Assembly: GCF_005869225.1 (NCBI RefSeq)
Contig: NZ_SWFP01000013.1
Coordinates: 62,001-126,000, forward strand
DNA: 64,000 nt
DNA from: Dyadobacter bucti
GTDB taxonomy: Bacteria > Bacteroidota > Bacteroidia > Cytophagales > Spirosomataceae
Direction of reading: 5' to 3'
The notes below the pieces were generated by a model, which saw only the letters and a list, made by a program, of their open reading frames with translations, was not told the origin of the DNA and made no database searches. The translations under genes were made by a program, and so were the position numbers. Below, one piece after another: positions 15,520 to 22,780 of the stretch (position 1 is its first letter; each line of letters opens with the position of its first letter).

Positions 15520-17928
15520 ATGCATTTCAATACATTCACAAAACAATTGTTTTTTTTCTGCGTCCTGGCGGGTGTCACCGGATGCGGAAAGGATGACAAA
15601 AAGGAAGAAAAAAGCATACCGGAACCAACCTGGGAGAAGATCGGGCCAGGGGGCGGGGGTGCTACTTTTATTCCGACCTTTTCTTACCATAACCCCCTGG
15701 ACTTCCTGCTACGCTGCGATATGACAGGCTCTTACCACACCAAAAATGGCGGAGAGTCGTATCGGCAGACCAATTTTCCCAACGGCGCAGCATCGTTTGC
15801 GTACGATCCGGCCGATCCCCAAACCATTTACATTGGCTCCAATTACCTGAGCCGAAGTACCGACGGAGGGAAAACCTGGACAAGGATTTTCCCAGCGAAG
15901 CAGGACATTGTCTCGGAAAGCTATTCGGGAGACCACGCCAGTTATTCGATCGGGGCCAGATCCGGATCCCTGTATGAGCCAGGGGAGGAAAGGATCGGCA
16001 ATGTCCGGGTAGATCCCGCAAATCCGTCAGGTTTGTTTTTCAGCATGGGGCCCTTCCTCTTCTATTCGCAGGACAAAGGAAAAACTTTTGCCAAAAAGGA
16101 TGTAGGTCAGAAAATTGATTATCTGTACAGCAATAGTGCCGGCCTGAAAGATGAGCTGGTCATTTTTACAGACAGCTCGGTTTTTGTTTTTAATAAATCG
16201 TCAGCGGAACTCACCGCAAGGCGATTCCCCAAAGAAATGAGTCCCGCATTTTCTTTTACAGCAGGCAGCGAATCCAAAGGCGGCCGCGAAATATTCTACG
16301 CCCTTCACCACGATACCACTCAGGAGATCGACGAAGAGTTCGGACACAGTGAAGTGTGGATGTCCGAAGACCGGGGTGTAACCTGGACGCATGATGTTAA
16401 TGAATTCATTACCAATAAAAAAGCAGGCGTAAAGCCGAGTTACTCGATGATAGCTTGTTCGGAGTTCAATGCCCGGCAGGTATATTTGGTCACGAATCGT
16501 TTTGAAGAAAAAAAAGGTAAAGGACTTATCTACTGGTATGGTGCTTTGAAAACGGCCGACGCGGGGCAGAAGTGGGAATGGGTATGGAAAGGCGGGGGCG
16601 GATCGGGGCAATACGGGGTGAAAGACGGAGTCGGTGTTGCGAACCTGAAAGATGCCTGGGCAGAAAAAGCGTTTGGGGGCGAGTATATCAGGCTTATGGA
16701 CGTGGGCGTGTCGCCCACTGACGGCAATGTAGCGATTGTGACGGACTGGTACCGTTCCATGAAAACCGTGGACGGTGGCAAAACCTGGCGGGAAATTTAC
16801 AGTGAACCGCAGCCCGGCGGGACTTTCAAGACCAGGGGCTTGGACGTAACAACTACCTATGGCGTTCATTTTGATCCTTTTGACCGAAATCATATCGCCA
16901 TCAGTTATACAGACATAGGTTACCATCATTCTTATGACGGCGGCAAAACCTGGGCGCGGTCGGCCGAAGGTGTGCCTGCTGAATGGGTCAATACCTGTTA
17001 CTGGCTTGAATTTGATCCGAAAGTGAAGGGCAAAGTATGGTCGGTGTGGTCGGGAATGCACGATTACCCCCGCGGAAAAATGACCCGTAACCCTTTGTGG
17101 AAGCAAAAAGCAAAAGGTGGCGTATGTGTTTCTTCGGACGGAGGGAAAACCTGGAAACCCAGTAACGATGGTATGGGCATGGACGCCCCGGCTACTTCTA
17201 TCGTCATGGATCCGGAATCACCGGCTGGCAACCGGACTTTGTACGCCAGTGTGTATTCCAAAGGTGTGTTCAAATCTACCGACGACGGCAAAACCTGGCA
17301 GCTGAAAAACAAGGGCATAGGCGACAATACCTGTGCATTCGAGCTTACCCGCACGGGCAACGGAACACTTTTCCTGACGGTGAGCGCTACGCCCATGCAC
17401 AAAGACGGAAAACCGGGCAGGGAATTTTATTCGGGCGCGGTATACCGGTCGACCGACGGGGCGGAAAGCTGGACGAAACTGAATGTTTCCAATAGCCTGC
17501 TTTTTCCGCACGGCATGGATTATGACCGCAAAAACCCTGACCGGCTTTACCTTGCATGCTGGGCCGATATCGACCTCAGTGACCTGATCGGTGGCGGGCT
17601 GGCGCGAAGCACGGGTGGAAATGAGAAACTCAAAATGCCGGGAGGGATTTTTCTGTCGGAAGATGGTGGGACGACCTGGAAATCAATATTCGACAATAAA
17701 CAATATGTGTACGACGTGACGGTGGATCCCTATCATCCGGGAAGACTGTACTGCAATACGTTCAACAGCGCGGCCTACCGGAGCGATGATTTTGGTAAAA
17801 CCTGGAACAAGATCAAAGGATATGATTTCCACTGGGGACAACGGATCACAATCAACCAGCACGACCCCGGCGAGATTTTTATCAATACGTTTGGAAGTAG
17901 TGTCTGGAGGGGCAGGGGAGGTGATTGA
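15520..17928 (+). CDS. Asp-box (BNR/VPS10-like) repeat lipoprotein, GH74/sialidase-like propeller
   Basis: An 802-residue lipoprotein with lipobox VTGC. At least nine Asp-box motifs of the form SxDGGKTW recur, for instance STDGGKTW near residue 109 and SSDGGKTW, STDDGKTW and SEDGGTTW further on. This repeat marks beta-propellers of xyloglucanases (GH74), sialidases and sortilins. The conserved SNYLSRSTDGGKTW and final SAAYRSDDFGKTW fit a double seven-bladed propeller. The catalytic acids cannot be identified from pattern alone, so hydrolase activity is uncertain. It is a single gene after a terminator; its stop TGA lies inside the first unit of a 29-bp tandem repeat. Confidence 0.78.
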   Translation: MHFNTFTKQLFFFCVLAGVTGCGKDDKKEEKSIPEPTWEKIGPGGGGATFIPTFSYHNPLDFLLRCDMTGSYHTKNGGESYRQTNFPNGAASFAYDPADPQTIYIGSNYLSRSTDGGKTWTRIFPAKQDIVSESYSGDHASYSIGARSGSLYEPGEERIGNVRVDPANPSGLFFSMGPFLFYSQDKGKTFAKKDVGQKIDYLYSNSAGLKDELVIFTDSSVFVFNKSSAELTARRFPKEMSPAFSFTAGSESKGGREIFYALHHDTTQEIDEEFGHSEVWMSEDRGVTWTHDVNEFITNKKAGVKPSYSMIACSEFNARQVYLVTNRFEEKKGKGLIYWYGALKTADAGQKWEWVWKGGGGSGQYGVKDGVGVANLKDAWAEKAFGGEYIRLMDVGVSPTDGNVAIVTDWYRSMKTVDGGKTWREIYSEPQPGGTFKTRGLDVTTTYGVHFDPFDRNHIAISYTDIGYHHSYDGGKTWARSAEGVPAEWVNTCYWLEFDPKVKGKVWSVWSGMHDYPRGKMTRNPLWKQKAKGGVCVSSDGGKTWKPSNDGMGMDAPATSIVMDPESPAGNRTLYASVYSKGVFKSTDDGKTWQLKNKGIGDNTCAFELTRTGNGTLFLTVSATPMHKDGKPGREFYSGAVYRSTDGAESWTKLNVSNSLLFPHGMDYDRKNPDRLYLACWADIDLSDLIGGGLARSTGGNEKLKMPGGIFLSEDGGTTWKSIFDNKQYVYDVTVDPYHPGRLYCNTFNSAAYRSDDFGKTWNKIKGYDFHWGQRITINQHDPGEIFINTFGSSVWRGRGGD

Positions 17929-18030
17929 ATGAGCCGCCGTGGAATGGGGAATGAGTGAATGAATGAATGAGTGAATGAGCCGCCGTGGAACGGGGAATGA
18001 TTGAATGAGCCGCCGTGAAACGGGGAATGA
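17926..18030. repeat. Three copies of a 29-bp repeat interleaved with TGAA/GAAT microsatellite
   Basis: Copies at 17926-17954, 17972-18000 and 18002-18030 differ at one or two bases around the core GAGCCGCCGTGGAACGGGG. Between copies 1 and 2 and after copy 3 are short GAATGAATG-type runs. The first copy includes the stop codon of the preceding gene. The spacers are 17 and 1 bases, so this is not a CRISPR array. Confidence 0.85.
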
Positions 18031-18304
18031 CTGAATGAGTGAATGTCATGGTGAGTGGAGTCGAACCGGTTGACCACCCCTGACCATTTCATGACAACAA
18101 ATGACCAACCCTGACTACCAATAACGCGATCGCGCGAAAATATTCATTGTTACCTCTGGAGGAGACATCTGGTATGGTCCGGTTGCCGGCGACCCCCATG
18201 CAGTGGAAGATATCATAACACCTCTGGTTTACAGGTAGTTTACGTTTTTTAGTCCTTTTATTGATAAAACTTATCAGTCATATTTTAAATATATTCTGAC
18301 CGTT
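18031..18304. other. Intergenic stretch with a coding-like remnant and an operator-like palindrome
   Basis: After the tandem repeats, the segment holds a sequence around GGTGAGTGGAGTCGAACC, resembling dispersed repeats of Bacteroidota genomes. It is followed by an open, start-less frame at 18125-18238 (separate entry) and a short palindrome TGATAA-AAC-TTATCA at 18262-18276, 29 bases upstream of the amidohydrolase start. Confidence 0.5.
18125..18238 (+). pseudogene. Start-less coding-like remnant, unidentified
   Basis: Between TAA at 18122 and TAG at 18236 one frame stays open for 37 codons and reads like real protein (KIFIVTSGGDIWYGPVAG, then DPHAVEDIITPLVYR). There is no start codon. The composition (strands, Gly-rich turns) suggests the C-terminal tail of a lost gene. 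I cannot name the family. Confidence 0.4.
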
Positions 18305-19648
18305 ATGTTACTACTGAATACGTTGGGTTTGAATTTGCAAAAAATAAAAATTGCTGGTTTTTACATCGGCATCGTCCTGCTGGCGGCTGGATGTAATTCA
18401 AAAAAAACGACCGGGAAAGAAAGTCAGGCGATAAGGGCGGTGAATGAAAAAGAGATCGGGACCGGCAAAAATACCGTCGCCATAACCGGCGCGACGATCA
18501 TTGACGGAAACGGCGGGGAGCCTGTCTATGATGGCTGCGTGATTGTGACCGACGGCAAGATCGTCGACGTAGGGAAAAATGGCGTGGTGAAAATCCCGGA
18601 AGGTGCACAGGTAGTAGATGCCAAAGGCCGGGCGTTACTGCCAGGGCTGATCGACTCTCATTTTCATCTCGACGGGGTGAAAGACCTTCCCGCGTTATTT
18701 CTTCAGCATGGCGTGACCTCACTCCGCGATCCGGGCGCCTGGATCGAAGCTTATGACGGAGAACGGCAGTCCGGCAAACCGATTCCCCGGCTGTTTCTGG
18801 CAGACCCGCATCTGGATATGTTCCCGCCGGCATATCCCAAAGATGCTTATGTGGTCAGGGATGCCGATGAGGCTGTTTATCAGGTTAATAAAATGGCTGA
18901 TAGGGGTGCATCGGTGATCAAGGTTTACTTCCGGCTTCCTTCCGGGATTATCCGGGAAGTTTGCAATGCTGCGCACAAACGCGGGCTTCCGGTTACCGGC
19001 CATCTCGAAGTAACGGAAGCGATGGAAGCAATTGAAGCGGGCCTAGACGGTATTGAGCACATCACATCTTTCGGATTATCCCTTCAGCCGCAGATCGAAG
19101 GCGAAAAATACCGGCAGGCGGTTTTGGCTGATAACAATGCGAGAAAGCAAGGACGATACGATGTATGGAAAAAGCTCGATGTCAATGGTCAGAAGGCCGA
19201 TTCCCTTTCAAAATTCCTTGTGCGAAAAGGCACATTTGTGAGTCCTACACTCGGGGCTTTTGAATACCAGTCGCCTGCGGAAGGCGAAACGGATACGGTA
19301 AGGCTGGCGGGGTTCGGGCAGATGAAGGCTTTTACGGGAAAATTGAAAAAGGACGGAGTCAAAATCGTGGTGGGTTCGCATTCGATGATCACATACGCGG
19401 AAATGGGCTGGGCCTACCAACGGGAAATGGAGCTCCTCGTGGACAGCGGGCTGAGCCCGGCACAGGTAATCTCCGCCGCAACCATGGAAAACGCCCGGTT
19501 TTTCAGGATCGACGACCGCCTTGGCAGCATTGAAAAAGGCAAGATCGCCGACTTGATTTTAGTAAAAGGCGATCCGCTCAAAGATATCAGTGCGTTCAGG
19601 AACATTGAAAAAGTAATGCTGAACGGAGTTTGGGTGAAAGGAAAATGA
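18305..19648 (+). CDS. Amidohydrolase-superfamily lipoprotein (imidazolonepropionase-like) with altered metal site
   Basis: A 447-residue lipoprotein (lipobox AAGC, Cys30). The fold marks are GLIDSHFHLDG with metal histidines 119 and 121, Lys206 in VIKVYF (the carbamylation position), His233 in GHLEV, His252 in GIEHI, and the C-terminal LGSIEKGKIADLILVKGDPL. In nearly all relatives the last catalytic residue is Asp in a G[ST]D motif; here the motif reads GSHSM with His359. Either metal binding is rearranged or the protein is inactive. Relatives act as prolidases, imidazolonases or dipeptidases; the substrate is unknown. It stands alone, convergent with the DoxX gene. Confidence 0.82.
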   Translation: MLLLNTLGLNLQKIKIAGFYIGIVLLAAGCNSKKTTGKESQAIRAVNEKEIGTGKNTVAITGATIIDGNGGEPVYDGCVIVTDGKIVDVGKNGVVKIPEGAQVVDAKGRALLPGLIDSHFHLDGVKDLPALFLQHGVTSLRDPGAWIEAYDGERQSGKPIPRLFLADPHLDMFPPAYPKDAYVVRDADEAVYQVNKMADRGASVIKVYFRLPSGIIREVCNAAHKRGLPVTGHLEVTEAMEAIEAGLDGIEHITSFGLSLQPQIEGEKYRQAVLADNNARKQGRYDVWKKLDVNGQKADSLSKFLVRKGTFVSPTLGAFEYQSPAEGETDTVRLAGFGQMKAFTGKLKKDGVKIVVGSHSMITYAEMGWAYQREMELLVDSGLSPAQVISAATMENARFFRIDDRLGSIEKGKIADLILVKGDPLKDISAFRNIEKVMLNGVWVKGK

Positions 19649-19672
19649 CTCCGCCCAGCTTGACAATTTACA

Positions 19673-20038
19673 CTACAATTTCGGCTCCGCAGATAGTAGG
19701 AAAATACTTGGATCCCTCAGAAAAGCAGCGATCCAGATCAATACAAGCGGAATCATGGCATTAAAAAAACTGCTGCCATGAGAAAGGTCGGTCGCCATGG
19801 CACCCGCGAAATAGCATGACAAAAGAATAAAACCCAGCTTCATGGTTTTGGGATAAATAAAAAGACCGGCGAATACGATTTCCATGATGCCCAGGTAATC
19901 AAGATATTCGCCTACGCCGAAAGCAGTCAGTTTTTCTACGACCTCAGGGCTTTTCATCAGCTTCATGACACCGCTCATGACCGGCATGGCGGCGGCAAAA
20001 ACAGTAATAGCAATAGTGATAATTTTTTTAGCTTTCAT
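19673..20038 (-). CDS. DoxX-like membrane protein
   Basis: A 121-residue protein with four predicted membrane helices and the DoxX pattern: an N-terminal helix, MSGVMKLMKSPEVVEKLTAFGVGEYLDYLG as the first loop (described here by its ends MSGVMKL and YLDYLG), then LGFILLSCYFAGAMATDLSHG. It is divergent from the HxlR regulator at 20131. A -7 element TAGTTTTG (minus strand, 20067-20074) lies 29 bases before its ATG. DoxX proteins near HxlR regulators commonly respond to quinone or electrophile stress; the function is otherwise open. Confidence 0.82.
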   Translation of the reverse strand: MKAKKIITIAITVFAAAMPVMSGVMKLMKSPEVVEKLTAFGVGEYLDYLGIMEIVFAGLFIYPKTMKLGFILLSCYFAGAMATDLSHGSSFFNAMIPLVLIWIAAFLRDPSIFLLSAEPKL

Positions 20039-20066
20039 AATTATTTGACAGGGTTATTTGACCTGA

Positions 20067-20115
20067 CAAAACTATTGTATATTTACTTACCTTTTATTAG
20101 CAGTAACGTAAAGGT
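20067..20115. promoter_or_regulatory. Divergent promoter/operator between DoxX and HxlR genes
   Basis: On the minus strand TAGTTTTG (20067-20074) fits the Bacteroidota -7 consensus for the DoxX gene. An imperfect inverted repeat ACCTTTTA (20089-20096) / GTAAAGGT (20108-20115) covers the position where the -33 element would be, a sensible site for HxlR binding. Confidence 0.45.
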
Positions 20116-20130
20116 TAGCTGCTGTTATCG

Positions 20131-20514
20131 ATGATAGTTCAGATATTTATGGAGTTAGAATTAGAAAAAAAAGTAATCACACAGCACGAATGCAACGCCA
20201 GTCTCAACGCTGTGGGGGATGCATTGTATGCGATCGGCGGCAAGTGGAAACTCAGGATCATCGCTGCGTTGTCTTCGGGGAACAAGCGGTTTAATGACCT
20301 CCAGCGCGAAATTGGCGGTATTTCGGCCCGGGTGCTTTCCAATGAGCTGAAGGATATGGAGCTGAACGGTTTTGTAAAAAGGAACATTGACACAGGTTAT
20401 CCCGTGGTGATAGCATACGAGCTGACAGAATACAGCCAAACGCTTGAAAGTGTACTGAAAGCGCTGGATGAATGGGGCAGGATGCACCGGGAAAAGGTCA
20501 GGAGCGGGTTATGA
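20131..20514 (+). CDS. HxlR-family transcriptional regulator
   Basis: A 127-residue winged-helix protein. The family signature is present: an N-terminal CNASLNAVGDALYAIGGKWKL with the conserved sensing cysteine (Cys17 from this start), FNDLQREIGGISARVLSNEL as the DNA-binding part and YELTEYSQTL. ATG at 20131 is used; ATG at 20149 is an alternative. HxlR members sense electrophiles, quinones or aldehydes through the N-terminal Cys and usually control a divergent gene, here the DoxX protein. Confidence 0.9.
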   Translation: MIVQIFMELELEKKVITQHECNASLNAVGDALYAIGGKWKLRIIAALSSGNKRFNDLQREIGGISARVLSNELKDMELNGFVKRNIDTGYPVVIAYELTEYSQTLESVLKALDEWGRMHREKVRSGL

Positions 20515-20602
20515 TCTGACCGTTCAATAAGGTTATGTTTCCTCAAATGCAACTTGGTTTTCGACGTGCGTATATTCGGGTAGGTAACGCTAAGCAACGG
20601 AC

Positions 20603-21316
20603 ATGAAAACATTTGGATTATTATTAGCTCTGCTGGTTACAGAAATAGCTTTCTGCCAGTCCGGTAAAAAACTGTTTAAAACAATAGGTGGAAAAGCCGT
20701 TTTTGAGGTCGCGGATAAAAACCTTTATATTTTTGAAAGCGGCATGATGATCGACGCTGACGGGGCACCGAAAGCCTATCATAAAGACAATCGGATGGCC
20801 CTGGACTTTCTGGCCAATGCGGGCAAACCCGGTAATTGGTGGGCATTGGTGACCGACACCGGCAAGCGGGATGGACAACCGGTAACACAAAGCTCCGGTG
20901 ATCCTGCGCCGGGCTATTATATTTCAATGACTTCACTGGCAAACGGGGCAAAAAAGACGACAGACCCGAGCAGGTATGTGAACTCTTCCGGGGTTCCTTA
21001 TATCGCGATTCCGCCGAAATTCTCCGCCAGCTTCAAGCTGGGCGATATAGCGCTGGTTGTGAATAAAAAGAACGGTAAAAGATGTTATGCCATATTTGCG
21101 GATACCGGCCCGGCGAACAAGATCGGCGAAGGCTCTGTTTTTCTCGCCGAAAAACTCGGTATCGTCAGTAATCCGAAACGGGGAGGTACCGATAAAAAGG
21201 TGGTGTATATACTGTTCAAGAAATCGGGTACCGGCAAGGTTTTAAGCAATGAAGAAATAGAGTCCAAAGGTAAAGCCAGGTTAAGCGATGCTGAGATTGA
21301 GGATTTGATCAAATAG
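20603..21316 (+). CDS. Secreted GH75-like chitosanase-family protein
   Basis: A 237-residue protein with signal peptide (KTFGLLLALLVTEIAFCQ). The mature part matches the fungal-type chitosanase family GH75: FESGMMIDADGAPKAYH with the acidic region used in catalysis, YVNSSGVPYIAIPPKF, GDIALVV and CYAIFADTGPANKIGEGS, followed by VFLAEKLG. GH75 enzymes cleave beta-1,4-glucosamine chains by inversion. The C-terminal 30 residues are a charged extension. It is probably a stand-alone secreted or surface hydrolase. The family call rests on motif order. Confidence 0.72.
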   Translation: MKTFGLLLALLVTEIAFCQSGKKLFKTIGGKAVFEVADKNLYIFESGMMIDADGAPKAYHKDNRMALDFLANAGKPGNWWALVTDTGKRDGQPVTQSSGDPAPGYYISMTSLANGAKKTTDPSRYVNSSGVPYIAIPPKFSASFKLGDIALVVNKKNGKRCYAIFADTGPANKIGEGSVFLAEKLGIVSNPKRGGTDKKVVYILFKKSGTGKVLSNEEIESKGKARLSDAEIEDLIK

Positions 21317-21332
21317 AAGATCAAGTGCGATT

Positions 21333-21353
21333 TGTACGTATTTTTTCCGTACA
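21333..21353. promoter_or_regulatory. Palindrome upstream of RHH antitoxin (probable operator)
   Basis: TGTACG (21333-21338) and CGTACA (21348-21353) form an inverted repeat with a nine-base T-rich spacer, ending 24 bases before the antitoxin ATG. TacA-type ribbon-helix-helix antitoxins bind palindromes in their own promoter, so autoregulation is a reasonable inference. Confidence 0.5.
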
Positions 21354-21377
21354 TATAATCCGAAGATTATAAGGTAA

Positions 21378-21689
21378 ATGCAAATGAAAACAACTGTCAA
21401 CGACCGTATTGATGTTCGGATCAGCAAAGAACATAAGGAGCTCATTAAGTATGCATCGAAAATAAGCGGGTTTAAAAATTTGTCTGAATTTATCGTGTTT
21501 TGCATGAATACCGAGGCAAAAAGGATCATTAAAGAGCATGATCAATTTCTTCAGTCGGTGGAGGATAAAAAGATTTTTATCGAAACTATATTGAATCCGC
21601 CTGCTCCCGGAAAGCAGCTCAAGGAGGCTCTGACACACACCCGATCGATGAGCAGGCCCGCAAATTCTACCGGAAATACGCGTTTATAG
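21378..21689 (+). CDS. DUF1778/TacA-type ribbon-helix-helix antitoxin, C-terminus altered
   Basis: A 103-residue ORF. Residues 9-90 follow the TacA pattern: DRIDVRISKEHKELIKYAS and then NLSEFIVFCM form the RHH fold, followed by the toxin-neutralising ILNPPAPGKQLKEAL. After residue about 85 the sequence (THTRSMSRPANSTGNTRL) no longer looks like the family: here it runs out of frame into the toxin remnant. An intact partner GNAT toxin gene should follow directly; only its last 35-40 codons remain (21647-21769). The protein may still bind DNA, but its toxin is gone. Confidence 0.75.
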   Translation: MQMKTTVNDRIDVRISKEHKELIKYASKISGFKNLSEFIVFCMNTEAKRIIKEHDQFLQSVEDKKIFIETILNPPAPGKQLKEALTHTRSMSRPANSTGNTRL

Positions 21690-21769
21690 AGCTGGCGACC
21701 AGCACAAGGATGTTTCTTCCAATGAAAACGATAAGAGACCTGTTCGGCCCGATGAGCCGGGAACAATAA
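21647..21769 (+). pseudogene. C-terminal remnant of a TacT-type GNAT toxin
   Basis: In the +1 frame relative to the antitoxin gene, 21647-21769 encodes DEQARKFYRKYAFIEL, then a short turn and MFLPMKTIRDLF. FYRKYGF and FLPM are the usual end of TacT/AtaT-like acetyltransferase toxins. The N-terminal and central parts, including the acetyl-CoA loop, are missing; the junction lies near 21632-21646, just after the antitoxin coding sequence. This is a deletion that removed the toxin core. Confidence 0.7.
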
Positions 21770-21825
21770 TTATAGCATGATATGACAACCGCATCAAGGC
21801 GGCTGGTAACATTGCGAATCATATT

Positions 21826-22770
21826 ATGGAATCTATTATTGAGAAGGAAAACGAATTCAATGACCAAACGTCCGCAGACATAAAAACAATTGTTGTGGCC
21901 GGTGCTACCGGTAAATTGGGCGGACTTATCGTGCATTTTCTGATCCTGCGTGGTGCATCTGTGAAAGCGCTGGTGCGAAGGGGTACTTCCGCAGACAAGA
22001 CCGGAGAACTCAGCGGAGCCGGTGCTGTGGTGGGGCAAGTGGATTTTGATAATGTTCCCGAACTGGCGGAGGCCTGCATGGGAGCTGCCTGTGTGGTTTC
22101 GGCTTTATCAGGTTTGCGGGATGTTATTGTGGATGCACAGTCGAGATTGCTGGAAGCTGCTGTGAAGGCCGGTGTTCCGCGTTTTATCCCTTCCGATTAT
22201 TGTATTGATTATACAAACCTCCCGCCAGGCTCGAACCGGAATCTGGATTTGCGCCGTGAGTTCAATGACAGGCTGGATAGACTCCCTGTTATGGCTACTT
22301 CGGTGCTGAACGGAATGTTTACAGACCTGCTCGCCGGAGAAGCGCCCCTGATCCTTACCGGCCCCAAACTGGTCGTTTTTTGGGGAAACGCAGACCAGCC
22401 GCTGGATTTTACAACCATGTCCGACACGGCTGCCTTCACTGCCGCCGCCGCACTCGATTCTTTTACACCCCGGTATCTGCGGATTGCCGGAGAGGTGGCA
22501 ACGCCAAAAGGATTGAAACAGGCCGCCGAGGATGCAACCGGAGATAAATTCCGGCTGCTGAGAGTCGGCGGCCTTGGTGTTCTTAAAGCGATGATTAGTG
22601 TCACGCGAACCTTATTCCCTCAGAAAAATGAAGTTTTTCCGGCCTGGCAGGGCATGCAGTACTTGCATAATATGCTCGGCGGGCGGCCTAAGTTGCACCC
22701 GCTTGACAATAATCGCTACCCGGAAATCCATTGGGAGGGCGTTCGTGATGTTTTGTCCAGACCGAAATAG
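21826..22770 (+). CDS. NmrA/isoflavone reductase-like NAD(P)-binding protein
   Basis: A 314-residue Rossmann protein. It has VVAGATGKLGGLIVHFL (dinucleotide-binding GxxGxxG at about 27-33), LVRRGTS marking the NADP-phosphate contact, CVVSALSGLRDVIVDAQ and FIPSDYCIDY, in the order typical of NmrA-like and aromatic-alcohol reductase proteins. About 20 extra residues precede the Rossmann fold, so a later start is possible but none is better. It is a single gene, convergent with the phosphodiesterase-like gene; the physiological substrate is unknown. Confidence 0.82.
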   Translation: MESIIEKENEFNDQTSADIKTIVVAGATGKLGGLIVHFLILRGASVKALVRRGTSADKTGELSGAGAVVGQVDFDNVPELAEACMGAACVVSALSGLRDVIVDAQSRLLEAAVKAGVPRFIPSDYCIDYTNLPPGSNRNLDLRREFNDRLDRLPVMATSVLNGMFTDLLAGEAPLILTGPKLVVFWGNADQPLDFTTMSDTAAFTAAAALDSFTPRYLRIAGEVATPKGLKQAAEDATGDKFRLLRVGGLGVLKAMISVTRTLFPQKNEVFPAWQGMQYLHNMLGGRPKLHPLDNNRYPEIHWEGVRDVLSRPK

Positions 22771-22780
22771 GCTATAATTT

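Noticed and set aside
17926..18030. Short CRISPR array
   Set aside because: Repeats are nearly adjacent (spacers of 17 and 1 bases made of GAAT units) and no cas genes are near.
18045..18075. tRNA T-arm-like sequence (reverse complement GGTTCGACTCC)
   Set aside because: No matching acceptor, D or anticodon stems can be drawn around it, and the T-stem does not pair; it looks like a dispersed repeat.
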